The notes below the pieces were generated by a model. It did no database searches and had not been told where the DNA came from. It saw only the letters and a list, made by a program, of their open reading frames with translations. Positions 46,611 to 53,713 of a DNA stretch of 64,000 nucleotides are shown here, in pieces. Within the stretch, counting starts at the first letter, position 1. Each line of letters begins with the position of its first letter. This stretch comes from Prostheceraeus crozeri (taxonomy: Eukaryota; Platyhelminthes; Polycladida; Euryleptidae). The DNA lies in NCBI GenBank assembly GCA_907163375.1, contig CAJQUW010010475.1:111344-175343 (forward strand), read 5' to 3'. The position numbers and the translations under genes are program-made.

Positions 46611-46827
46611 CAGTCTATCATTTTTGAAGATTCGTACCAGCAGTTACAGTTTGTGTTATGAACCCGAACTTTTTCCTGCAGCTCTCATTAGTTGTTGGTT
46701 GCCTGTGCATGTGGCAATCTTTCATAATAGTAAAGTGATCATTACTGGACTAAAATCTCATGAACAAGCAAATATGATCCTAGACTATCTCATTGAGTAT
46801 GTACGTACCCAGCGGATTGTAAAATAA
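46282..46827 (+). CDS. TATA-binding protein (TBP) homologue
   Basis: A 181-aa protein from ATG 46282, exactly the size of a TBP core. Two pseudo-repeats are visible (residues ~6-85 and ~97-175). Repeat 1: IDLTTL, then NSKYYPGRP (TBP has NAEYNPKRF), LQLFPNGTVQILGALS (TBP: ALIFxSGKMVxTGAKS). Repeat 2: VDNMVIS (TBP: IQNIVGS), SLCYEPELFPAALI (TBP: SSYEPELFPGLI), VAIFHNSKVIITGLKS (TBP: LLIFVSGKIVLTGAK). Of the four DNA-kinking phenylalanines, three are kept (F56, F131, F147) and the first is replaced by P40/Q41. Asn101 of repeat 2 is kept. Likely binds promoter DNA in the nucleus or viral factory and recruits Pol II. The stop codon lies inside AATAAA. Confidence 0.9.
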   Translation: MKRHRYTIVNILRRFRLYTKIDLTTLRQQLPNSKYYPGRPQMLVVKMNNSRNLQLFPNGTVQILGALSHSSAQSMRLELQRLLRRIWKRERCVMSNLTVDNMVISTQLSDSLSFLKIRTSSYSLCYEPELFPAALISCWLPVHVAIFHNSKVIITGLKSHEQANMILDYLIEYVRTQRIVK

Positions 46828-46858
46828 AAAACAATTTTTCCAACATGATGTTTTTATT
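46823..46858. terminator. Convergent poly(A) signals fused to stop codons
   Basis: Plus AATAAA at 46823-46828 contains the TAA stop of the TBP-like gene. Minus AATAAA at 46853-46858 contains the TAA stop of the protease. The intergenic gap is 26 nt. Confidence 0.75.
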
Positions 46859-47315
46859 TCAAATCATGATAGAACTTACAAATCATTTTTTCATTAGAGG
46901 ATGGATTACATGAAAAGTTTTGAATAATAGATGCAAATCGAGATACATGTAAACGTTTTAAGATGAAGTACAGTACAAAAGCACCACACGTTGATGAAAG
47001 TGGATGTTGTAGTATGCGTTCATTTCGCTGATATTGACGCGTATGTTTTCTCAACCACTGCTGTGTTGGTATATTTGGAGGTTGAGCAAGAGAGTCAAAT
47101 AGTTCACCACGTCGGTCTTTTCCAATAAAGATCGCTTTCCAATGCTCACCGCCTAAATTCTGTGAATGAGTGTTTAGCACAATAAAGATGGGATAGTGAT
47201 TTACTGCAGGTGGTAAGGTATCGAGTGAATAGACATTATCGAAAGCTTTCAACGTCGCTTCGTCTGCATTATGCTGCACTTTAGTCTTAATATCGTCAGC
47301 AGTCAACCAACTCAT
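46854..47315 (-). CDS. PRO: Adenain-type (Ulp1-fold) maturation cysteine protease
   Basis: A 153-aa protease that in adenoviruses and Polinton-like viruses cleaves virion proteins. Catalytic layout is complete: His58 in GGEHW, Asp74 in LFDS, Gln103 in LQHPLSSTCGAF and Cys110 in the same motif. Its length is shorter than adenain (~204 aa) but normal for Polintons. Its ATG overlaps the TAA of the capsid gene (TAATG), so it is probably expressed from the same transcript unit. Confidence 0.95.
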   Translation of the reverse strand: MSWLTADDIKTKVQHNADEATLKAFDNVYSLDTLPPAVNHYPIFIVLNTHSQNLGGEHWKAIFIGKDRRGELFDSLAQPPNIPTQQWLRKHTRQYQRNERILQHPLSSTCGAFVLYFILKRLHVSRFASIIQNFSCNPSSNEKMICKFYHDLK

Positions 47316-48592
47316 TAACGATTATACTGAAGAATCACGTCACGATACTTTGTAATTTCAATATTTGAATCGAAGACTGCATAAATTAATACATTGATCG
47401 TCTCAGGTAGTGTTCTTTTGAACGTCAAATCCAAACGAATATTATGAGGCACGTTCGCTTGACGATAGGGTGCACTAATATCGCTGTCAGCAGTCAAATC
47501 AAATGCATAAATAGTATATCCACTCTTAAACTCTTTCATAGTCAGTCCGTTGGTATCATCCGTATTGTAAAAGCCAAAGACATCCATAAAATCAACATAA
47601 CTGCGCATAAATTGATCCGAAGCAAAATCTGGTTTGTAGGGTGGACCAGGATGACTCACACCATTAACACGTAAAGCAATTTCACTTAACTGATTGTGTT
47701 TAAAATTGAAAGGATTCTTCTTTATATTACCATTAAATGCATCATTTTCAACCATTGCCACCATGAGGAGCTTCGGTGCTTCCGATGGAAAGAGGCCATC
47801 TTTCATGAAACTCTTTTGATCTTTCGGAATTGTAAAGGTGAGAAGCTTTGTATGCTGAACGGGGTAAATGGCATTTTGGCGGTTAAGACCTTCAGCATGC
47901 CCTCTAATGACACTTGGATTCGGTACTACTCGACGAATGTAAAGTGCAATATCTTCCACATGAATTCTAAAATTGTCAACTTTAGCAAATGCATTCAGCG
48001 CAAATTCAGGCTTATTCAATGTCAGCTTGAGTCGCATGCTGGTATTACAGAGTAAAAACTTTGACTGTCTAAAGAAGTCTAAATTCAGCGGACCATATAG
48101 CTGACATACTCTACTATCTTTAATCATAGCAGATCGCTTTACAAAGCCACTGTTTGTTTCAACATCAAATTTTCCTGCTTCATCTCTGTACCATCCCATG
48201 GCTTCCATATGACTTTTTTGTGCTGCTGGATGAAACTGCGATACATGAGTGAAATATGATTTATAGGGATAATCGCTTTGACCACCTTCCACCTGCTGCT
48301 CTCCAATCGTTAGAGAAACATCGCGAAGTAATGTAGTCAATGGTAAATTGTTCAGTCCAACTTTATGTGCATCGTCAATAGCAGTTCCATCTGCTTGCTG
48401 AATTCTAAACCTCAAATCAAGCATCGCATAACTCAAATCTATGTAGTCATCACTACCACCAGGAATAACAAATTCAATGGGGCCAGCATTCTCAGCTGTT
48501 CGAGGATGATAATCTACAATACTTGAACTAAGAATATCTGTCTGTATGGCTTGTTGATCGAACAAACAAAAACCGGAAGTTTTACACTCCAT
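47315..48592 (-). CDS. Probable major capsid protein (double jelly-roll family)
   Basis: A 425-aa protein of the F54H12.2-like group commonly found in invertebrate Polintons. Features: CLFDQQAIQTDI start, IEFVIPGGSDDYIDLSYAML (the conserved early strand block), an LTTLLRDVSLTIGEQQV strand, PLNLDFFRQSKFLL, and the C-terminal LDLTFKRTLPETINVLIYAVF strand pair. Beta-rich sequence and size fit a jelly-roll capsid protein. I cannot tell major capsid from a minor one without structure modelling. It begins 2 nt after the stop of the basic 151-aa gene and abuts the protease. Confidence 0.8.
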   Translation of the reverse strand: MECKTSGFCLFDQQAIQTDILSSSIVDYHPRTAENAGPIEFVIPGGSDDYIDLSYAMLDLRFRIQQADGTAIDDAHKVGLNNLPLTTLLRDVSLTIGEQQVEGGQSDYPYKSYFTHVSQFHPAAQKSHMEAMGWYRDEAGKFDVETNSGFVKRSAMIKDSRVCQLYGPLNLDFFRQSKFLLCNTSMRLKLTLNKPEFALNAFAKVDNFRIHVEDIALYIRRVVPNPSVIRGHAEGLNRQNAIYPVQHTKLLTFTIPKDQKSFMKDGLFPSEAPKLLMVAMVENDAFNGNIKKNPFNFKHNQLSEIALRVNGVSHPGPPYKPDFASDQFMRSYVDFMDVFGFYNTDDTNGLTMKEFKSGYTIYAFDLTADSDISAPYRQANVPHNIRLDLTFKRTLPETINVLIYAVFDSNIEITKYRDVILQYNR

Positions 48593-48594
48593 GA

Positions 48595-49050
48595 TTAGAA
48601 GTTATAGCAGCGTCGTCGTTTAGCGCCTGATGAATGATTAGAGCCTCTGCGACGTTTGCGTGAATGCCTTTTGACTGAAGATTGCACCTTACCAGCTCCG
48701 CGATGTTTCCTCCTTCCTTTTCTCATTCGTTTAGGTGATTTCTTTCCTTGAGTAACACCAGCAATGGTCTGCTTCAATGTTTTTAAACCGCGTTCCTTCC
48801 CACGATTCAACAAACTGCTCTTGAAACTTCTACCTCTGGAAAGATCACTAGCAACATCACCAGCAAAGCCAACGGCATTACTTAAAACATTTCGTTTTAA
48901 AGATCTACCGACATTGGATATGAGAGGTGCTACAACAGATTTCAGTGCACCAAGTATGCTACCTCCACGTTGGCGGCGAGCACCGATGTAAATTTGTCCT
49001 CCGCCACTTACGTAGGAGGGTCGTGAATAAAATGAGGCAGTTGGATTCAT
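48595..49050 (-). CDS. Small basic virion-like protein (151 aa)
   Basis: Gly-rich N-terminus, then GARRQRGGSILGALKSVVAPL, an amphipathic helix preceded by RGG like the adenoviral pVI/pX group processed by adenain. The C-terminal third is strongly basic (RMRKGRRKHRGAGK, KRHSRKRRRGS), suited to DNA binding. I infer a core or membrane-active virion protein. It opens the capsid-protease unit and has an octamer-like motif 30 nt upstream. Confidence 0.75.
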   Translation of the reverse strand: MNPTASFYSRPSYVSGGGQIYIGARRQRGGSILGALKSVVAPLISNVGRSLKRNVLSNAVGFAGDVASDLSRGRSFKSSLLNRGKERGLKTLKQTIAGVTQGKKSPKRMRKGRRKHRGAGKVQSSVKRHSRKRRRGSNHSSGAKRRRCYNF

Positions 49051-49080
49051 AGCTCAAACCCTAAACATTGTTAGTTACAA

Positions 49081-49088
49081 CTTTGCAT
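49081..49088 (-). promoter_or_regulatory. ATGCAAAG octamer-like motif
   Basis: Minus-strand motif 30 nt before the ATG at 49050. It would drive the unit 151-aa gene, capsid protein, protease. Confidence 0.5.
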
Positions 49089-49091
49089 GAA

Positions 49092-50312
49092 TCACTGTCG
49101 ATCACTTAGATGAAAGATGTCGGCACGACGCATCCAAGAGTTCATACTTGAAGGATAACCAGTCCATTTAACAAGACACCATTCTTCACCTTGCCGTTTT
49201 TTACATCGAATGATTTTCTCTACCAAATATGTTTCACTTTCAGTGACTACCTCAATCTCATCGCGGTAAAAGCTACCCTCAATTTCTTCATTATCGTAAT
49301 CTTTCAACTTGTAGGTGGTCGGAGAGTCTTTTTGATTAATCCTTGATACTGTAAATACCTCCTCTGTCCAATTCGGGAGGTACCCTTTAGCAAAAACACT
49401 TTTCACTTTTGAGATACGAACTTTATCGCCAATTTTCACATCACTTTTCACATGAGTGCGTTTACGTTGGAATGATTCGCGCACTTTATCTACATTGTTA
49501 GCATTTACATCTACTGGTCTGAGTCCAATAGAACGATGGATAGAGTGATTGTAGGCATGGAGTGTATCTTGTAGAACCTTTGTCCAATTTTGTGTCAAGT
49601 TGGCAGTAAAATGTCGCCACAAACGATTTTTTAATGTGCGATTAAAACGTTCAACGAGTGCAGCTTTATAAGCGCTCTTTACACTAAACAACTCAATGTC
49701 ATGCCTCTCAAATAATCTTGTCACATGCTGATTTTCAAACTCTTTTCCTTGATCACTCTGAATTCTTTTTGGAATGCGACCTTCTCGAAAAATTGTTTGG
49801 AATGCTTTTGCTACTCCTTTCCCTTCTTTAGTTTTTAAAGGTTGAGCCCACGCATAACGCGAGAAAATATCAATGACGGTTAAAATAAAATTATTGCCCG
49901 AGTTATGTTTTGAAATGGAGGCAACATCGCACAAATCTGCTTGCCACTGTTCATCGATGTCATGAACAATATAATGGCGGGTGCGGTACTTCTTTTTCGC
50001 TTGTTTGTGGAGTGTATAGGTAGCCTGACCCTTTAACCATCGTTTCACTTGTGATTGTGGAAGACCACTCGCTTTTGATAATTTCTTGATAGATGCAAAT
50101 CCTGCCGGATGTTTTACATCATAATAGATTGACTTCAAACGTTCAGTCGATGACGGCTGACTCTTTTTCCTCCTTCTCATCTTTTTTCTTTCTTGCCTTT
50201 CTACATTTACAACAACTGCAGCATTTAGCTTTAGCGGTTTTGCGATCGTGTTCACATTGCTTAGGGGTTTCATTATGAGAGCTGGCGCAGCAAGTGCAAG
50301 TGACAACGACAT
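49092..50312 (-). CDS. INT: Retroviral-type DDE integrase with chromodomain
   Basis: Catalyses insertion of the linear element. A 406-aa protein: basic start (RKKMRRRKK), helix-turn-helix-like SIKKLSKASGLPQSQVKRWL (~74-93), then the rve core. Catalytic triad is Asp126 (QADLCDV), Asp187 (IQSDQGKEF) and Glu221 (ALVERFNRTLK). An SH3-like region follows (VKIGDKVRISK), then a C-terminal chromodomain (YLVEKIIRCKKRQGEEWCLV then KWTGYPSSMNSW, ~366-400) which could steer integration to modified histones. The start is uncertain because a Cys-rich frame overlaps the first ~57 codons. Confidence 0.96.
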   Translation of the reverse strand: MSLSLALAAPALIMKPLSNVNTIAKPLKLNAAVVVNVERQERKKMRRRKKSQPSSTERLKSIYYDVKHPAGFASIKKLSKASGLPQSQVKRWLKGQATYTLHKQAKKKYRTRHYIVHDIDEQWQADLCDVASISKHNSGNNFILTVIDIFSRYAWAQPLKTKEGKGVAKAFQTIFREGRIPKRIQSDQGKEFENQHVTRLFERHDIELFSVKSAYKAALVERFNRTLKNRLWRHFTANLTQNWTKVLQDTLHAYNHSIHRSIGLRPVDVNANNVDKVRESFQRKRTHVKSDVKIGDKVRISKVKSVFAKGYLPNWTEEVFTVSRINQKDSPTTYKLKDYDNEEIEGSFYRDEIEVVTESETYLVEKIIRCKKRQGEEWCLVKWTGYPSSMNSWMRRADIFHLSDRQ

Positions 50313-50358
50313 TCACCTCTGGCGGCTCATTACATGGCAAGCAACACATCTGCTTCAT
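50143..50358 (-). CDS. Cysteine-rich small protein overlapping integrase start
   Basis: A 71-aa frame from ATG 50358 with an extreme cysteine pattern: CCLPC, CTCCASSH, CEH, CCSCCKC, followed by a lysine/glutamate tail (RKKKDEKEEKE). It starts 1 nt after the preceding gene's stop and overlaps the integrase by 170 nt in another frame. The integrase lacks its usual N-terminal zinc site, so this could be that domain, joined by a +1 shift or splicing, or a separate metal-binding protein. Confidence 0.55.
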   Translation of the reverse strand: MKQMCCLPCNEPPEVNVVVTCTCCASSHNETPKQCEHDRKTAKAKCCSCCKCRKARKKKDEKEEKESAVID

Positions 50359-50359
50359 A

Positions 50360-51052
50360 TTAATAGTCTGAGAACATGTATTTCCTAGGAGGAGCTGTTT
50401 TACGTTTTCCTTTTACCAGTTTTAGTGGCGATGTAGATCTACGTCGAGTTCTTCCTCTTGTTTGCTTAGTGAGTGTGGGAGGGGATGTAGCAGGTGACGT
50501 CTTAAACCAATTTGTTGGCATTTTCATCGCCTGAAGCATTGGAGTAGTAGCCACTGTTGAATCAAGTTCTTTCAATGTCTCATTATTTAAAGCAAATTTT
50601 GGCACATTATGCTTTTTCAATAGTTTAAGAAAGTATGACCAACCAGGTGGAACATAGCCCTGACGGCGCTTTCTACGTGTCGCATACTGAATCAAGTCTT
50701 CATAACGTGAAGCATCAATCACTTTATTTTCATCTGTAATGATTTCTCCTCTATCATTTACATTGAGATGGGGTTCAATACTGTTGAAAAGAGATATGGC
50801 ATGTGCGCGAGATGCTAAAGGTGTAGCAGTCGATACAGAGTCACGCATCTTATTCTTCAAGTTTTTCAATTGCTCAACAGTTTCCGATTGTAATAATACA
50901 GCACGATGTGGATCTTTGATGTGAACATTTTGCTGATAATCTATTTCTTTCCTATACATTTGATTTGCAAGAGGTTGCTTTACTTGCTGCATGGCAGTCA
51001 ATTGTACATATTCATCCTGAGGAATAACAATCATGCGAGAATAAGAACTCAT
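50360..51052 (-). CDS. Conserved Polinton protein, basic tail (230 aa)
   Basis: N-terminus SRMIVIPQDEYVQLTAMQQV resembles the MxLVPxE start of a short protein that usually neighbours the ATPase or integrase in invertebrate Polintons. A central helical part (VEQLKNLKNKM) and WSYFLKLLKKHNVPKFAL follow, then a Ser/Thr/Pro- and Arg-rich tail (RGRTRRRSTSPLKLVKGKRK). Function unknown; virion or DNA-condensing role is possible. Its ATG overlaps the ATPase stop (ATGA). Confidence 0.75.
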   Translation of the reverse strand: MSSYSRMIVIPQDEYVQLTAMQQVKQPLANQMYRKEIDYQQNVHIKDPHRAVLLQSETVEQLKNLKNKMRDSVSTATPLASRAHAISLFNSIEPHLNVNDRGEIITDENKVIDASRYEDLIQYATRRKRRQGYVPPGWSYFLKLLKKHNVPKFALNNETLKELDSTVATTPMLQAMKMPTNWFKTSPATSPPTLTKQTRGRTRRRSTSPLKLVKGKRKTAPPRKYMFSDY

Positions 51053-51666
51053 AGTTTGTAGATAATCATGGGAGTTTTCAAAATATCACTTCGAAATCTA
51101 AATTCTTCCGGACACTCTTGCGTAAAGTCAATGAATAAGTAACCGTATGGTTTTTCAGTAGCTGCTTGAAAAATTTCAATTAAGGCTTTTGATCCTCTGG
51201 GTGCAACTTGTCGCGCTAAAATTTCAAATTGACTTTTATCTCGCGGATTCTTGAAAATAGCATAATAGTGTGTATTCAGGTTTCGTGTACGAGCTTCTTT
51301 TCCATCAGGAAACAAATTTTGTGTAATATAGATGATAAAACACCTTTTATGGTGTGCTGCGCGAGTGAACATATCTGTAACATCTTTTGAATTCTTACTT
51401 TCTTTTAATAAATCATCCAATACAACAACATCATTAGACTGAAGTTTATCCACTGGAATAATTCCTTCATGTCGAATAAAGTTGCGACTTTGCAATTCCT
51501 GAAACAGCGACGGTTGATAAATACCATAACACCAAATCACTCGATTGATAGGTTCCTTAAACAACTCCCTTCTTTTATCCAATAAATTCAGCGTGAAAAC
51601 AGTTTTACCTGCATGAGATGGACCTGATACAGTCAGAACTTTATCACATTGAAGTCTGAAATCCAT
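51049..51666 (-). CDS. ATP: FtsK/HerA-type genome-packaging ATPase
   Basis: A 205-aa protein from ATG 51666 (MDFRLQCDKV). Walker A is SGPSHAGKT at residues ~14-22 and Walker B is DVVVLDDLL at ~80-88. A sensor-like FIIYITQNLF follows. It would pump DNA into the procapsid. An exact ATGCAAAT motif lies 21 nt upstream. The small size is typical of Polinton ATPases. Confidence 0.95.
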   Translation of the reverse strand: MDFRLQCDKVLTVSGPSHAGKTVFTLNLLDKRRELFKEPINRVIWCYGIYQPSLFQELQSRNFIRHEGIIPVDKLQSNDVVVLDDLLKESKNSKDVTDMFTRAAHHKRCFIIYITQNLFPDGKEARTRNLNTHYYAIFKNPRDKSQFEILARQVAPRGSKALIEIFQAATEKPYGYLFIDFTQECPEEFRFRSDILKTPMIIYKL

Positions 51667-51687
51667 TTTATTACTTTGAGACTCAAC

Positions 51688-51695
51688 ATTTGCAT
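51688..51695 (-). promoter_or_regulatory. ATGCAAAT octamer motif
   Basis: Exact octamer on the minus strand, 21 nt before the ATPase ATG and partly inside the end of the upstream 118-aa gene. Confidence 0.5.
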
Positions 51696-51697
51696 AA

Positions 51698-52054
51698 TTA
51701 ACGCTTAGAGCCAAAGATATTTCCCAATAGGTTGCCCACGGCAGGAGCTATCATTGGAAGTATTGCTGAAAGGAAACCGCCCTTTTGTGTTAGAGTTTTC
51801 CTCTTTCTTTGAAGGGCGACTTTAGGATTGGAGATGAAACGCAATTTCGTAGCATATCGCTTAAGTAACTTTCGTTGTTTTGGCGCTAATTTCTTCGTCC
51901 TCAACTTCCTCACATGAGAAATAATTTCACAAATGAATTTATCGTTAGCATGTCGTATAGCATTGTATCGCTGATTTGCTTTCATTCGTCGGAGAGCTTG
52001 AATGGCTGAAGAAAACTTTTGACTTTTACGTTTCGTCATTTTACGTTTCGCCAT
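51698..52054 (-). CDS. Basic protein with hydrophobic C-terminal helix (118 aa)
   Basis: Very basic throughout (AKRKMTKRKSQK, LRTKKLAPKQRKLLKRYA, LQRKRKTLTQK), then GGFLSAILPMIAPAVGNLLG, an amphipathic or membrane-active helix after a Gly-Gly. This pattern is shared with Polinton virion proteins proposed to resemble adenoviral pVI/pX. I infer a core or lytic virion component processed near GG. An ATGCAAAT motif lies 38 nt upstream. Confidence 0.75.
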   Translation of the reverse strand: MAKRKMTKRKSQKFSSAIQALRRMKANQRYNAIRHANDKFICEIISHVRKLRTKKLAPKQRKLLKRYATKLRFISNPKVALQRKRKTLTQKGGFLSAILPMIAPAVGNLLGNIFGSKR

Positions 52055-52092
52055 TTTCCGTGTTAGTCTTTGCTAAAACCTATCTTTACCAC

Positions 52093-52100
52093 ATTTGCAT
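52093..52100 (-). promoter_or_regulatory. ATGCAAAT octamer motif
   Basis: Exact octamer on the minus strand, 38 nt before the ATG at 52054. Confidence 0.5.
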
Positions 52101-52105
52101 AGGTA

Positions 52106-52429
52106 CTAACTATTGCGACATAAGTGACACTCGAAATGAGCAATGTCACAGTGGTTACATTGGCAAAGTTGAATGCAATTACGTATGAAACAGCGTTGAC
52201 AAAAAGCATGCTTACATCTCTTGAAGATGCGCTTTTCATTTCCATCCTTTCGCTTACATACATCGCAACACATAGTTTCACCGTTACTGATGTCTATAGC
52301 AAGTCTTTTTGAAGATATGAATTTGCTAGCCTTTTCTAAATAATAGACGCATGTACAGAAGGAATATACTTCGAGAGTGAGCAGACATAGCTCGAAAACC
52401 AGTTGTGCTACAATCAAGTACCACTGCAT
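52106..52429 (-). CDS. Membrane-anchored RING-like protein (107 aa)
   Basis: From ATG 52429: an N-terminal hydrophobic segment (YLIVAQLVFELCLLTLEVYS), probably membrane-spanning, then a RING-type array. The array has CCDVC, RCKHAFCQRC and later QLCQCNHC, with spacing C-x2-C-x13-C-x-H-x2-C-x2-C. It could be an E3 ubiquitin ligase acting at membranes. It directly follows the 136-aa gene. Confidence 0.7.
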   Translation of the reverse strand: MQWYLIVAQLVFELCLLTLEVYSFCTCVYYLEKASKFISSKRLAIDISNGETMCCDVCKRKDGNEKRIFKRCKHAFCQRCFIRNCIQLCQCNHCDIAHFECHLCRNS

Positions 52430-52431
52430 TT

Positions 52432-52842
52432 TCAATTTTTCTTTATGGAAAGTTGAATGTGAATATCTGAAATCGCTTCAATCACTAGACTGCTACCATG
52501 ATGGTTAAATGCGTTAAGACGTTCAGCAATTTTTATCATATGTCTTTTAAAAAATTCTTGGGGGTGATCTACCACTTCCATTGAATAAGAAGCAAAATGG
52601 AAAGAGCGACTTTCCACCTCTTCCTTTCCAAAATGACTAAACTTAATTTTCGCAACTAATCGCGCCATGATAATGCTATCAGAGAATGTATTCATTAACT
52701 CTAGAAATAGAGTGCTAGCATCATCGACCACTGCTTCGATGTCGGTCTCATCTTTATGAAATTTTATCACATAATCTTGAACAGCTCCTTTTAAACTTTG
52801 CCTATGAAAACGTAATGTTCCGCAGTCGTTTGAGAAAGACAT
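52432..52842 (-). CDS. Conserved Polinton protein of unknown function (136 aa)
   Basis: Pattern SRSFHFASYSMEVVDHPQEF ... HMIKIAERLNAFNHHGSSLV then IEAISDIHIQL is one I associate with a short protein linked to polymerase genes in invertebrate Polintons, where a similar strand may precede PolB. The beta-strand/helix mix and the GS(N/S)LVI..I..IHI ending are the diagnostic parts. Function unknown. A weak octamer-like word (ATGCAATG, 52866-52873) lies upstream. Confidence 0.7.
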   Translation of the reverse strand: MSFSNDCGTLRFHRQSLKGAVQDYVIKFHKDETDIEAVVDDASTLFLELMNTFSDSIIMARLVAKIKFSHFGKEEVESRSFHFASYSMEVVDHPQEFFKRHMIKIAERLNAFNHHGSSLVIEAISDIHIQLSIKKN

Positions 52843-52929
52843 GATCGCCCTTTATCTAACCCATCCATTGCATGAAAACAACAACTCTTCTCATAGTAAC
52901 ATTTATTGAATAATGGTAACAAGCATGCA

Positions 52930-53460
52930 TTATAAATCAATGGTTTGAAAGAGATAAAATAGATACAGCTGGTAACTATCATACAGCGAGCAATGATAAC
53001 CATACAGGACTTTGGCAGTGTTGAGGTAAGGAGGAAAGAAGCATTGGTTATGAACGTAGCTACTACAACGAACAGACAAAATAGGAACACACAAATCCTT
53101 AAAACGTTTTGTGACTTCATGATAATGTTGATTCACTCTACTATCCCAAGGTGGGAGCAAAATATCATCAATGATTAGATTGGGAAATACTTTCCTCTCC
53201 TTACCAGGATTATTACAAAAGATGCGTATAACATTGAAAGCAGCTAACCATCGTTTAAAGTCAATAAGAAGAGCACTCTCACAAGAAAAGCCATAGTCTT
53301 GCAAATATTTCAGATTAAGTCCATGAATGTGTTTTCTCGCCCATTGATCAACATTGGGATCGCAGTTGGCATGTTGATGATAGACACTAACAATCTGATA
53401 TGTCCAATTGTTCATAGCAATAGCACTGAGCTCCTGTACAGGTTCACCCTCACAATCCAT
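52930..53460 (-). CDS. DnaQ-like (DEDD) exonuclease-related protein
   Basis: A 176-aa protein starting MDCEGEPVQELSAIAM, with Asp2 and Glu4 in the place of the DxE motif of DEDD 3'-5' exonucleases. Then follow IVSVYHQHAN, ARKHIHGLNLKYLQDYG (like the H.I.GI...L of DnaQ proteins), LLIDFKRWLAAFNVIRIFCN and NP. A later DSRVNQHYHEVTKRF might provide motif III. The family is not certain and motif II is not canonical. It could be a nuclease for replication or host DNA, or an inactive derivative. Confidence 0.6.
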   Translation of the reverse strand: MDCEGEPVQELSAIAMNNWTYQIVSVYHQHANCDPNVDQWARKHIHGLNLKYLQDYGFSCESALLIDFKRWLAAFNVIRIFCNNPGKERKVFPNLIIDDILLPPWDSRVNQHYHEVTKRFKDLCVPILSVRCSSYVHNQCFFPPYLNTAKVLYGYHCSLYDSYQLYLFYLFQTIDL

Positions 53461-53512
53461 AAAAATGATGATAGAAGCCTAAAACGGAAATTTACACATC
53501 TAAGGAAACGTT

Positions 53513-53713
53513 CTATAACATATTACAAAATGAAGAATTACATCGATGCTTTTCACGACAAAATACACAAATGATATGATGGCAACGAAGAAGTAAAATG
53601 TATCTAATAAGACCACGTCTACGACACTCAAAGCACATAAGCGAATTGTCATAGGGTAGAGTTAGGAAAGGACTAGCAATTCTCCTTCTTTGATTTGCGT
53701 TTTGATGTAGCAT
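53513..53713 (-). CDS. Small RING-like protein (66 aa)
   Basis: From ATG 53713, overlapping the end of the rightmost gene by 41 nt. Pattern MCFECRRRGLIRYILLLRCH then HIICVFC, then CNSSFC: C-x2-C-x13-C-x-H-x2-C-x2-C-x5-C-x4-C. This is the same spacing at the first four ligands as the 107-aa RING-like protein. It looks like a minimal RING domain with little else. Confidence 0.6.
   Translation of the reverse strand: MLHQNANQRRRIASPFLTLPYDNSLMCFECRRRGLIRYILLLRCHHIICVFCREKHRCNSSFCNML

Noticed and set aside
50195..50210. AAAAAAG run as a programmed -1 frameshift site between the Cys-rich frame and integrase
   Set aside because: The two frames differ by +1, not -1, so a standard slip would not join them.
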